64,000 bases of DNA. Source: Nonomuraea jiangxiensis (GTDB lineage Bacteria; Actinomycetota; Actinomycetes; Streptosporangiales; Streptosporangiaceae). The position numbers were made by a program, and so were the translations under genes. Of this stretch, positions 8,141-17,000 are shown piece by piece. The stretch's first letter is position 1; every line of letters starts with the position of its first letter. The stretch spans positions 186,001-250,000 of the forward strand of contig NZ_FNDJ01000004.1 of NCBI RefSeq assembly GCF_900099965.1, written 5' to 3'. The notes beneath the pieces were generated by a model. The model saw nothing but the letters and a program-made list of their open reading frames with translations, was not told the DNA's origin and did not search any database.

Positions 8141-9988
8141 TTACTTCTTGCCCTTGAAGGTCGCGTAGAAGCCCTCGAACAAGTCGTAGTCGTCCTTCCA
8201 GTGGCTCTTGAGGGTGTGCCAGTAGATCGCGTACGCCCGCCCGTTGTCCATGACGACCGCGCGGTTGCGCACCCGGGTCGGGCCGGTGTTGGTGTTCCAG
8301 GTGAAGTCCCAGTCGGCGGCGGCCTTGATGCCGTCCGGCAGGTCGTCGACCTTCTTGATGTCCAGCTTCCGGTAGCCGCCGAAGTTCCTCTTGAGGTTCG
8401 GCTCCTGCTTCTTCCAGTCCTTGAGCGGGTCGGTGCCCGGCTTGGCCGCCTCCTCGATCATGAGGTAGGCGTTGGGCGCGGCGCCGGGACCCTTGAACTT
8501 GACCTGCCGGCCGTCCCGGGTCCACTCCTTCCAGCCCTTGGGCAGTCCGATGGAGAAGCCCGCCTTGTCCTTGTACATCTTCCAGCCGGACGGCAGCGGA
8601 TCCTTCTCCGGCTCCTCGCTCGGCGTGGGGCTCGGGCTCTCGGCCGGCGACTCGGTGGCGCTGGGGGTGGCCGAGACGGTGGGAGGCGCGGTGGACGGGG
8701 CCGACTGCGGCGGGGAGCCGCTCGGGGAGGGCTGCGGGACGGTCTGGGCCTGCGTGTCGCGCGGCTCAGGCGTGTCCTCGGGGGCCGAGCGCAGGCCGAG
8801 GTAACCGCCCACGCCGGCGACCAGCACCACCGCCAGGGCCGCCGAGATGACGAGCCCGGTGCGGCGGGGGTTGTCGGCCTTGGTCACGTCCACGGTGGAC
8901 TCGGCGGGCGGCGACGGTGGCTCGCTCGGCGTGGCGGCCAGCCGCGCGCCGGTCTGGGGGAACTCAGGGGTGGGGACGAGGTCCGGGTCGGTCGGGGTGT
9001 CGTCCTCCACGGGCGCGCGCTTGAACGAGGCCACCGCGGGCATCTGCAGCCGCTTGGCCAGTGGCGACTTCTTCGGCCCCGGCGACGGCTGGGTGACCGG
9101 GATCTGCGCGGTCGGCGGCGGGCTCGACTCCGCGAGGGCATTGCGCAGCAGCCGCTGCGTCTCCTCGTACGTCAGCCGCTGCACCGGCTCCTTCACCAGC
9201 AGGCCGTTGATCACCTCGGTGAGCGGGCCCAGGTGCGTGGCGGGATCCGGCTCGTCGGTCAGCACGGCGTGCATCGTGGCCAGCGCCATCCCGCGCTCGT
9301 GCGGCGAGCGTCCCTCCACGGCCGTGTACAGGGTGGCGCCCAGCGACCACAGGTCCGACTCGCGCCGCGCGGGCAGGCCCTTGAGCCGCTCGGGCGCGAT
9401 GAACGCCGGCGTGCCCGCCAGGCCCGTCACCGTGAGCTGCGTCTCGGTTTCCAGCGTGGCGATGCCGAAGTCGGTGAGCACGACCCTGCCGTCGTCGGCC
9501 AGCAGCACGTTCTCGGGTTTGACGTCCCGGTGCAGCACGCCCGACTCGTGGGCGCGGTGCAGCGCGTCCAGCACGGCCAGGCCGATCTCGGCCACCCGCT
9601 TGGCAGGCAGCGGCCCGTCCTGCTTGATCACGGCACCCAGGGACCGTGACGGCACGAGCTGCATGACGATCCAGGGCCGGTCGTCCTCCTCGATCACGTC
9701 GTGCACGACGATCACGTTGGGATGCTCGAACCTGGCGGCCGCCCTCGCCTCCCGCATCGTCCGCCGGTTCAGCAACTGCACCTCTTCGCCCAGCGCGGCG
9801 GCGTATCTGACCTCCTTGACCGCGACCGTGCGGTCGAGCAGCTCGTCATGGGCGCGCCACACGATGCCCATGCCACCCCTGCCGATGGGCTCCTGCAGTT
9901 GGTAGCGGCCGGCGATGCGGCGCCCGTCCTGCTTGCGATCCGACGTCAACGGCCTCGTACCCTCCTCTAGGCCAAGAAATACTCCCAT
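8141..9988 (-). CDS. receptor-like Ser/Thr protein kinase with extracellular sensor domain
   Basis: Up to 615 aa. Kinase domain (~28-290) with GRGGMGIVW, VAVKEV, HRDVKPEN, DFG and APE; then a disordered linker, one membrane span (~376-398, VISAALAVVLVAGVGGYLGL), a Ser/Pro/Thr stalk and a C-terminal domain (GWKMYKDKAGFSIGLPKGWK ... YAIYWHTLKSHWKDDYDLFEGF) homologous to that of the neighbouring kinase. The ATG at 9986-9988 has no ribosome site. A TTG at 9947-9949 is preceded by GAGGAGGG and removes only 13 residues, so it may be the true start. First gene of the minus-strand kinase block; 10 nt separate its stop from the next kinase's start. Confidence 0.93.
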   Translation of the reverse strand: MGVFLGLEEGTRPLTSDRKQDGRRIAGRYQLQEPIGRGGMGIVWRAHDELLDRTVAVKEVRYAAALGEEVQLLNRRTMREARAAARFEHPNVIVVHDVIEEDDRPWIVMQLVPSRSLGAVIKQDGPLPAKRVAEIGLAVLDALHRAHESGVLHRDVKPENVLLADDGRVVLTDFGIATLETETQLTVTGLAGTPAFIAPERLKGLPARRESDLWSLGATLYTAVEGRSPHERGMALATMHAVLTDEPDPATHLGPLTEVINGLLVKEPVQRLTYEETQRLLRNALAESSPPPTAQIPVTQPSPGPKKSPLAKRLQMPAVASFKRAPVEDDTPTDPDLVPTPEFPQTGARLAATPSEPPSPPAESTVDVTKADNPRRTGLVISAALAVVLVAGVGGYLGLRSAPEDTPEPRDTQAQTVPQPSPSGSPPQSAPSTAPPTVSATPSATESPAESPSPTPSEEPEKDPLPSGWKMYKDKAGFSIGLPKGWKEWTRDGRQVKFKGPGAAPNAYLMIEEAAKPGTDPLKDWKKQEPNLKRNFGGYRKLDIKKVDDLPDGIKAAADWDFTWNTNTGPTRVRNRAVVMDNGRAYAIYWHTLKSHWKDDYDLFEGFYATFKGKK

Positions 9989-10065
9989 AGCGAGGGATCA
10001 ACGGCGACTCGCCGGAAGGTCAGTCCACCATGTGGGCGTAACTGTCCAGCAGGTGGAGAGGGGTG

Positions 10066-10071
10066 TAGGGT
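10066..10071 (+). promoter_or_regulatory. putative -10 box of a leaderless leader ORF
   Basis: TAGGGT lies exactly 6 nt before an ATG (10078), the spacing seen in actinobacterial leaderless transcripts. A weak -35 candidate (CTGTCC, 10042-10047) is 18 bp upstream. It would drive the leader peptide and the hairpins that follow. Confidence 0.4.
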
Positions 10072-10077
10072 TTCCAT

Positions 10078-10134
10078 ATGACTTGTCGCCACGCGTTTAC
10101 CGAGCCGGCTCCAGGAGGGCCGGTCGTCGGATAG
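10078..10134 (+). CDS. possible 18-aa leader peptide
   Basis: Reading frame MTCRHAFTEPAPGGPVVG ending in TAG. Too short to judge by coding bias. Support is positional: it begins 6 nt after a -10-like box, its stop codon falls in the loop of a strong hairpin, and an intrinsic terminator follows before the chorismate mutase gene. It has one Phe and one Cys but no run of Trp, Tyr or Phe codons, so a classical aromatic amino-acid leader is not obvious. It may simply be chance. Confidence 0.3.
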   Translation: MTCRHAFTEPAPGGPVVG

Positions 10135-10149
10135 CGACCACCTGGAGTC
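10107..10149 (+). promoter_or_regulatory. leader hairpin upstream of terminator
   Basis: GGCTCCAGG (10107-10115) pairs with CCTGGAGTC (10141-10149; one G-U pair), enclosing an inner stem GGTCG (10122-10126) / CGACC (10135-10139). It lies directly before the intrinsic terminator and spans the end of the small leader ORF. Together they look like an attenuation region or a structured small RNA. Confidence 0.55.
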
Positions 10150-10156
10150 GGCACAG

Positions 10157-10184
10157 GGCAGAGACGACCCGTCTCTGCCTTTTT
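10157..10184 (+). terminator. intrinsic terminator ahead of the chorismate mutase gene
   Basis: GGCAGAGACG (10157-10166), 3-nt loop, CGTCTCTGCC (10170-10179), then TTTTT (10180-10184). This is a canonical Rho-independent terminator, rare in this GC-rich sequence. It points on the plus strand 44 nt before the next start codon, although the nearest upstream plus-strand annotated gene is over 7 kb away. It must therefore end either a small leader RNA or attenuate the following gene. Confidence 0.85.
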
Positions 10185-10228
10185 GGTTTCCCGCCGGTTC
10201 CAGGGACCGGCCGATGTGGGGAGTCGGA

Positions 10229-11221
10229 ATGTCATCGACATTGGAACGGCACGCCGTCGCGGTGGGCGAACTGCTCGTGGGAGAGGGACCCGCCGTGGTG
10301 ATCGGCCGGCGGGTCAGCCTGCGGGCGCACCAGGGGCGGGTCGACGCGCGGGAGGCGCTGGGGGAGCGGGCCACGCTGGTGGAGCCGTTCTCGGCGGCCG
10401 ACCTGCCGATCGTCGCCGAGCGGGCCGACGCCGTGGTGGTGGGGGCCGCGTGGACGCGCGACATCCCGCTGGTGCAGGCGGTGTGCGGGCTCGGGCTGCC
10501 GGTGGTCGTGGAGCGGCGCGCGTCGGCGTCCATGGAGGAGTGGCTCGGGCTGGCCGACTACTGCGCCGCCGAGGGTGACGGGCGGGTCATCCTGTGCGAG
10601 GGCGGCCATCCCGACCTGGGGCTGATGCGGGCCGCGCGGGCGGCGTCGGGACGGCCCGTGCTCGTGGACGTGTCCAGGGACGTCGGGCTGTCGGCCGCGG
10701 CGGTGGCGGCCGGGGCGGACGGGCTGATCGTGGACGCCGGGCCGCGGCAGGAGAGCACGATCGGGACCTACGAGGGCGCCGGGGTCGCGGATCCCGTACG
10801 GGGTGCGGCCCGTGCGTTCGTACGGGCGGAGGACCTGGCCGACGGCCTGGTGGCGCAGCTCGACGTGGGCCGGAAGGCCGACGCGGAGGCGGCGCGGCGC
10901 ATCGCCGAGGAGGCCGTCACGATCGTCGGGGCGCTCCTGCGGCACGAGGCGCCCGCCACGTTGCCGGAGTGCAGGGAGGCGATCGACCGGGTGGACGCCG
11001 CGCTGGCCACGTTGCTGGAGCGGCGGGTGGAGCTGGCGGGCATCGTGCAGCGGCTCAAGCCGGTCGGCGGGTTCGCGGGGCGCGACGCGGGCAGGGAACG
11101 CGCGCTCGTGGCCGAAATGGCACGGCGGGCGCCGACACTCGGCGAGGACCTGCTGGCGCCCGTCATGAACGCGGTCATCGAGGCCGGCCTGCACCTGGCG
11201 GAGCAGCGGGCACGCGAGTAG
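10229..11221 (+). CDS. chorismate mutase fused to a degenerate DAHP synthase-like domain
   Basis: 330 aa. The C-terminal ~90 residues form an AroQ-type chorismate mutase (PECREAIDRVDAALATLLERR ... LKPVGGFAGRDAGRERAL); the Lys, Asp, Arg and Glu expected in the active site are present. Chorismate mutase makes prephenate for Phe and Tyr. The N-terminal ~230 residues resemble a type I-beta DAHP synthase barrel (ADAVVVGAAW, PVVVERRASASMEEWLGLADY, GRVILCEGG, AAGADGLIVD). However, the GPC metal-ligand motif, the KPRTSP phosphate-binding motif and the SHAxG histidine are missing, so this half is probably inactive. Start chosen at ATG 10229 because GGGGAG precedes it; ATG 10214 is in frame too. The last 47 nt overlap the convergent hydrolase gene. 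Confidence 0.82.
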   Translation: MSSTLERHAVAVGELLVGEGPAVVIGRRVSLRAHQGRVDAREALGERATLVEPFSAADLPIVAERADAVVVGAAWTRDIPLVQAVCGLGLPVVVERRASASMEEWLGLADYCAAEGDGRVILCEGGHPDLGLMRAARAASGRPVLVDVSRDVGLSAAAVAAGADGLIVDAGPRQESTIGTYEGAGVADPVRGAARAFVRAEDLADGLVAQLDVGRKADAEAARRIAEEAVTIVGALLRHEAPATLPECREAIDRVDAALATLLERRVELAGIVQRLKPVGGFAGRDAGRERALVAEMARRAPTLGEDLLAPVMNAVIEAGLHLAEQRARE

Positions 11222-12260
11222 CCCCGGGGTCAGGGGGCGTCAGCCGGAAGTTGTTCATGGGGCGGCCAGGGCCGGCGGCGATCTGGTCGGTGATGAGGCC
11301 GGCGAAGCGGCGGTAGCCGTCGCCTGTCGGGTGATAGCTCCGGGCGTTGACCGTCAGGTCCTCCATGTCCACGTTCAGCCCGTTCAGGAAGGGCTGTGGC
11401 TCCCCGACCTCGTGGCCCGTGAACGACTCGTAGGCGTCGACGTACTCGACGCTCCCGGGTGCGCCGAAGGCCGCGATGGCGCGGTCGAAGTCCGCCGCCA
11501 CCGAGCCCACCAGGTCGTTGAGGCGCCTCGTCATGGTGTTCAGCCAGCGCTGGTCCGCCGGGCTGAGGTTGTCGTAGGTCTCCGTGGGGTTCTCGGGGAA
11601 CGGCCGGGGGTAGCCGAGGACGATGACGCGGGCGTTCGGGGCGCGTACCCGGATCTCCTTGAGGACCTTGAGGAGGTTCGGGCCGAGCTCCTGGATGCGG
11701 CGGGCGACCGCCTGGTCCTGGTCGACGCAGGCCGTGGACCACGGCAGTTTCACGATGCAGCTCGTGAGGACCTTGGTGAAGCCGGCGTCGTTGCCGCCGA
11801 TGCTGAGCGTCACCAGGCTGGTCGAGGGGTCGACGCGGGTGATCTGGGGCGGCTGGCCGTACTGGCCGGACAGGAGCTGGCGGGTGGTGGCGCCGCTGCA
11901 GGCGTAGAAGGCGGTGCCGCCTTGGAACCGGTATGCCTGCGCCACGGTCGGCACGTACGAGCCGGTCGCGCGGTGGCAGCGGTCGGCGCCGTCGTTGAGC
12001 GGCTGCCTGTCGAGGTCGTAGACGCCCTCGCCGGAGGAGTAGGAGTCGCCGAGCGCGACGTATTTGCCCAGCTGGGCGACCTCGGTGGGGGACAGGCGGG
12101 TCAGCCGGGGTAACTGGCCCCTGGGCGGCGCGTCCGCCGGGCAGCCCGCGTCCAGGAAGGCGCAGGCCAGCCTGGGATAGACGTCCAGGGACAGGCAGGC
12201 CAGGGCGAGCGCGACGCCGAGCGCGGCGGCCATGACCGCCCGGGCGATCGTGCCGGTCAC
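11175..12260 (-). CDS. secreted SGNH/GDSL hydrolase
   Basis: 361-aa SGNH-fold esterase/lipase. The N-terminus is a signal peptide or anchor (ARAVMAAALGVALALACLSL). Block I is ALGDSYSSGEG with the nucleophilic Ser, block III is SIGGNDAGF, and the C-terminal histidine block is ARSYHPTGDGYRRFA. Several cysteines (CAFLDAGC, RCHRATGS, YACSGA, CIVKLPWSTAC) suggest disulfides outside the cell, as in Streptomyces SGNH lipases. Substrate is not predictable. Its 3' end overlaps the convergent chorismate mutase gene by 47 nt. Confidence 0.9.
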   Translation of the reverse strand: MTGTIARAVMAAALGVALALACLSLDVYPRLACAFLDAGCPADAPPRGQLPRLTRLSPTEVAQLGKYVALGDSYSSGEGVYDLDRQPLNDGADRCHRATGSYVPTVAQAYRFQGGTAFYACSGATTRQLLSGQYGQPPQITRVDPSTSLVTLSIGGNDAGFTKVLTSCIVKLPWSTACVDQDQAVARRIQELGPNLLKVLKEIRVRAPNARVIVLGYPRPFPENPTETYDNLSPADQRWLNTMTRRLNDLVGSVAADFDRAIAAFGAPGSVEYVDAYESFTGHEVGEPQPFLNGLNVDMEDLTVNARSYHPTGDGYRRFAGLITDQIAAGPGRPMNNFRLTPPDPGATRVPAAPPGAGRPR

Positions 12261-12477
12261 CGCTCTCCGGATGATCCGTCCGGTCCTCCCGGCACGGGCG
12301 GGCGGAGTGGTCTGCCCGGTCGGGGTGGGCTGGTCCTTTCGGTCTGGGGCGGTCGGTTCGTTCGCAGGTCCCGGCGGGTCCCGTCGGTCTGTGGCGTCCA
12401 GCGCGTCCTCCCCGAGCCCCGAATGGCCACCTGCTCCGCCATCGAGACTACCCAGACACCGATCAGGACGGCGGTTT

Positions 12478-13851
12478 TCAGTCGCCGGAGTCCATGCACG
12501 GCTCGGGCCTGCGCGTGGCGCGGCGGCGCCGGACGGCCCACCAGCCGAGGGCGATGCCCACGACGAGGACCGGCATCAGGAAGAACGCCACCCGCTGGTC
12601 CTGGTCGGCGAACGGCATCAGCAGCACCACCATCGCCAGGAAGGCGAGGGTCAGCCAGTTGGTGTAAGGGGAGCCCGGCATCGGGAACGTCGAGCGGTGG
12701 CCCGACCTGCGCAGCCCGAGCTGGCAGTAGATCAGCACCCCCCACGTGGTGACGACACCGAGCGAGGCCGCGGCGGTGGCGATGTTGAAGGCGCGTTCGG
12801 GCAGGAAGTAGAACAGGGCCACCCCGGCCAGGAACATGACCGCGGTGAACAGGATGCCGCCGATCGGGACGTGGCGGGAGCTCATGGTCCCGGTGAAGCG
12901 GGGGGCCTCGCGCTTGGTGGCCATCGAGCGCAGGATGCGGCCCGTGGCGTACAGGCCCGAGTTGCAGGAGGAGAGGGCGGCGGTGATCACGACGAGGTTC
13001 ATGGCGTCGGCGGCCCAGGGGGCGCCCAGGCCGGAGAAGACCGTCACGAACGGCGAGGTGCCCGCCCGGTAGGCGGTCCACGGCAGGACCATCGCGAGCA
13101 GCAGCACCGAGCCGACGTAGAAGATCGCGATGCGCCACACCACGCCGTTGATCGCCTTCGGCATGATCTCGTGCGGCCGGGCCGTCTCGCCCGCCGTGAT
13201 GCCGACCACCTCGATCGCCGCGTACGCGAACACCACCGACTGCAGGCTCATCAGCACCAGCGGGAACCCGGTCGGGAAGAAGCCGCCGTGGGAGACGAGG
13301 TTGTGCGGGCCCGCCTCGCCCACCGTGAACACCACCAGCACCAGCCCCACGACCAGGAAGGCCGAGATCGCCAGGACCTTCAGCATCGCGAACCAGAACT
13401 CCAGCTCGCCGAACAGCCGGACCGACAGCGAGTTCACGATGAGCACGAAGCCCAGCGCGATGAGGGCCGTGAGCCACTCGGGGAAGGCGGGGGCCCAGTA
13501 GTGGATGTAGGCGGCGATCGCGGTCAGCTCGGCGATGCCGGTGAACGCCCAGTTGATCCAGTACATCCAGCCGCTGGCGAAGGCCGCCCACGGGCCCATG
13601 AACTCGTTGGCGTATTCGACGAACGAGCCCGACGTCGGGCGGTAGAGCACCAGCTCGCCGAGCGCGCGCATGACGAAGAACGCGGCCACCCCGGCGATGG
13701 CGTACGAGAGCACGAGGGCGGGGCCGGTGGCGGCCAGCCGTCCCCCGGCGCCGAGGAACAGCCCGACGCCGATCGCGCCGCCGATGGCGATCATCTGGAC
13801 CTGCCGGTTGCCCAGCGCGGGTCTGTATCCCTCGTCTTCCGGCGTGCGCAC
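12478..13851 (-). CDS. amino acid permease (APC superfamily, AnsP/GabP-like)
   Basis: 457-aa transporter with about 12 membrane segments. The first helix carries IGGAIGVGLFLGAG, the substrate/sodium-site motif of the amino acid transporter family. FAYAAIEVVGITAGETARPHEIMPKAIN is the conserved central block, and SSCNSGLYATGRILRSMA follows helix 8. It takes up amino acids by proton symport, specificity unknown. I chose GTG at 13851 because AGGAGA precedes it; the open frame extends five codons further to a TTG. The 217 nt between it and the hydrolase gene hold nothing recognisable. Confidence 0.92.
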   Translation of the reverse strand: MRTPEDEGYRPALGNRQVQMIAIGGAIGVGLFLGAGGRLAATGPALVLSYAIAGVAAFFVMRALGELVLYRPTSGSFVEYANEFMGPWAAFASGWMYWINWAFTGIAELTAIAAYIHYWAPAFPEWLTALIALGFVLIVNSLSVRLFGELEFWFAMLKVLAISAFLVVGLVLVVFTVGEAGPHNLVSHGGFFPTGFPLVLMSLQSVVFAYAAIEVVGITAGETARPHEIMPKAINGVVWRIAIFYVGSVLLLAMVLPWTAYRAGTSPFVTVFSGLGAPWAADAMNLVVITAALSSCNSGLYATGRILRSMATKREAPRFTGTMSSRHVPIGGILFTAVMFLAGVALFYFLPERAFNIATAAASLGVVTTWGVLIYCQLGLRRSGHRSTFPMPGSPYTNWLTLAFLAMVVLLMPFADQDQRVAFFLMPVLVVGIALGWWAVRRRRATRRPEPCMDSGD

Positions 13852-14002
13852 TCGGTGTCTCCTCAACTACTCACGGTGACACGACGATATCGGTGCCGCC
13901 GGGCACCCGGGACCCGGCACGCCGGTCCGTCCCCTCGTGCGAGAGCCCCGCGGGATGTCGGTGCGGCCTACTAGAGTCGGAACGCACCCGAAACATCGAG
14001 AC

Positions 14003-14008
14003 TGGGAG
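14003..14008 (+). promoter_or_regulatory. ribosome binding site fixing the dnaE start
   Basis: GGGAGG lies 10 nt before ATG 14019. It decides the start, because the reading frame stays open for 126 nt upstream. A -10-like TAGAGT is at 13972-13977. Confidence 0.65.
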
Positions 14009-14018
14009 GCGCCGCTCC

Positions 14019-17000
14019 ATGTCGTCCAGCGACTCGTTCGTCCATCTGCACGTGCACACCGAATACTCGATGCTCGACGGGGCCGCGCGGCTCAAGCAGA
14101 TGTTCAAGCAGGTCGGCGACCTGGGGATGCCCGCGATCGCGATCACCGATCACGGCAACATGCACGGCGCCTACGACTTCTACCGGCAGGCCACGGCCGC
14201 CGGGATCAAGCCGATCATCGGCATCGAGGCCTACGTCGCGCCGGAGCTGCGCCACAACAAGCGGCCGGTGCTGTGGGGCGAGCCGCACCAGAAGAAGGAC
14301 GACGTCTCGGCGGGCGGCTACTACACCCACATGACGATCTGGGCGCGCGACAGGACGGGCCTGCACAACCTGATGCGGCTGTCCTCGCGTGCCTACACCG
14401 AGGGGTTCGTGCGCAAGTGGGCGCGGATGGACGCCGACATCCTCGCCGAGCACTCCGAGGGCCTGATGGCCACCACCGGCTGCCCGTCGGGCGAGGTGCA
14501 GACGAGGCTGCGGCTGGGCCAGTATGACGAGGCGCGCAAAGCGGCGGCGAAATATCAGGAGATCTTCGGGAAGGACAACTTCTACCTGGAGGTCATGGAC
14601 CACGGGCTCGACATCGAGCGCCGCGTCCGCGACGGGCTGACCAGGATCGGCAAGGAGCTGGGCATCCCGCCGCTGGTGACCAACGACTCGCACTACACCT
14701 ACGAGTCCGACGCCGCCTCCCACGACGCCCTGCTGTGCATCCAGACCGGCAAACAGCTCTCCGACCCCGACAGGTTCCGCTTCGACGGCAGCGGCTACTA
14801 CATCAAGTCCGCCGACGAGATGCGCGCGGTCGACTCCTCCGACCTGTGGGCCGAGGGCTGCCGCAACACGCTGCTGGTGGCGGAGAAGGTCGATCCGGCC
14901 GGGTTCTTCGAGTTCAAGAACCTCATGCCGACCTATCCCGTCCCCGAGGGCATGACGGAGAGCGAGTTCTTCCGCCGTACCGTCTGGGAGGGCATGGAGC
15001 GGCGCTGGCCGGAGGGTTACGACGAGCAGCACAGGAAGCAGGCCGAATACGAGATCGGCATCATCGAGCAGATGGGCTTCCCGAGCTACTTCCTCGTGGT
15101 CGCCGACTTCATCATGTGGGCCAAGGACAACGGCATCCCGGTCGGGCCGGGGCGTGGCTCGGCGGCCGGGTCGCTGGTGGCGTACGCGATGGGCATCACC
15201 GACCTCGACCCGATCCCGCACGGCCTGATCTTCGAGCGGTTCCTCAATCCCGAGCGCGTGTCCATGCCCGACGTCGACATCGACTTCGACGAACGCAGGC
15301 GCGGTGACGTGATCCGCTACGTGACCGAGAAGTGGGGCGCCGACAAGGTCGCCATGATCGCCACGTTCGGCACCATCAAGGCGAAGGCCGCCATCAAGGA
15401 CGCCGGGCGCGTCCTGGGCTACCCCTACGCGCTCGGCGACAAGGTGTCCAAGGCGTTCCCGCCCGCCGTGATGGGCAAGGACATCCCGCTGGCCGGGATC
15501 TTCGACAAGGACCACCCCCGCTACAACGAGGCGGGCGAGCTGCGCAGGCTCTACGACGAAGACGCCGACGTCAAGGCCACGATGGACCTCGGCAGGGGCC
15601 TGGAGGGCCTGATCAGGCAGACCGGCGTGCACGCCGCCGGCGTGATCATGTCCGCCGAGGTGCTGACCGACCACGTCCCGATCATGCGCCGCGACTCCGA
15701 CGGCGTGATCATCACGCAGTTCGACTACCCGACCTGCGAGGCGCTCGGCCTGCTGAAGATGGACTTCCTGGGCCTGCGCAACCTCACGATCATGGACGAC
15801 TGCCTCAGGATGATCGAGGCGACCACGGGAGAGAAGGTCGACCTGCTCGGGCTGCCGCTCGACGACCGCAGGAGCTACGACCTGCTGGCCAGGGGCGACA
15901 CCCTGGGCGTGTTCCAGCTCGACGGCGGCGGCATGCGCTCGCTGCTGCGCCTCATGCGCCCCGACAACTTCGAGGACATCTCCGCCGCCCTCGCCCTCTA
16001 CCGGCCCGGGCCGATGGGCGCCAACTCCCACACCAACTACGCGCTGCGCAAAAACGGCCAGCAGGAGATCACGCCGATCCACCCCGCCCTGGAGGAGCCG
16101 CTCAAGGACATCCTCGACACGACCTACGGCCTGATCATCTACCAGGAGCAGGTCATGGCCATCGCCCAGCGGGTGGCTGGCTACTCGCTCGGCAGCGCCG
16201 ACCTGCTGCGCCGCGCGATGGGCAAGAAGAAGAAGGCGGAGCTGGACAAGCAGTACGCCTCCTTCGAGCAGGGCATGAAGGACAACGGCTTCCCCGAGGC
16301 GGCGATCAAGGCGCTGTGGGACATCCTGCTGCCGTTCTCCGACTACGCCTTCAACAAGGCCCACACCGCCGCCTACGGCCTCATCGCCTACTGGACCGCC
16401 TACCTCAAGGCCAACCACCCCGCCGCCTACATGGCCGCGCTGCTCTCCTCGGTGAAGGACGACAAGGACAAGTCGGCCCTCTACCTCAACGAGTGCCGCC
16501 GCATGGGCATCAAGGTGTTCCCGCCCGACGTCAACGACTCCGACTTCGACTTCACCCCGCGCGGCACCGACATCCGGTTCGGCCTGTCGGCGGTGCGCAA
16601 CGTGGGCGGCAACGTCGTGGACGGCATCCTCGCCGCCCGCAAGGAGAAGGGGCGCTTCGCCGACTTCAAGGACTTCCTGCGTAAGGTGCCGGCCCTGGTC
16701 TGCAACAAGCGGGTGATCGAGTCGCTGGTCAAGGCGGGGGCGTTCGACTCGCTCGGGCACGTGCGCAAGGGCCTGGTCATGGTGCACGAGCAGGCCATCG
16801 ACGCGATCATCGACATCAAGAGGAACGAGGCCATCGGCCAGGACTCCCTGTTCGGCGCGATCGAGGGCGGCGAGGACCAGACCTTCGACGTGCAGATTCC
16901 GTTGGGGGAGTGGGACAAGAGCACCCTCCTGCAGTTCGAGCGCGAGATGCTGGGCCTCTATGTCTCCGACCACCCGCTGTTCGGCGTGGAGCACATCCTG

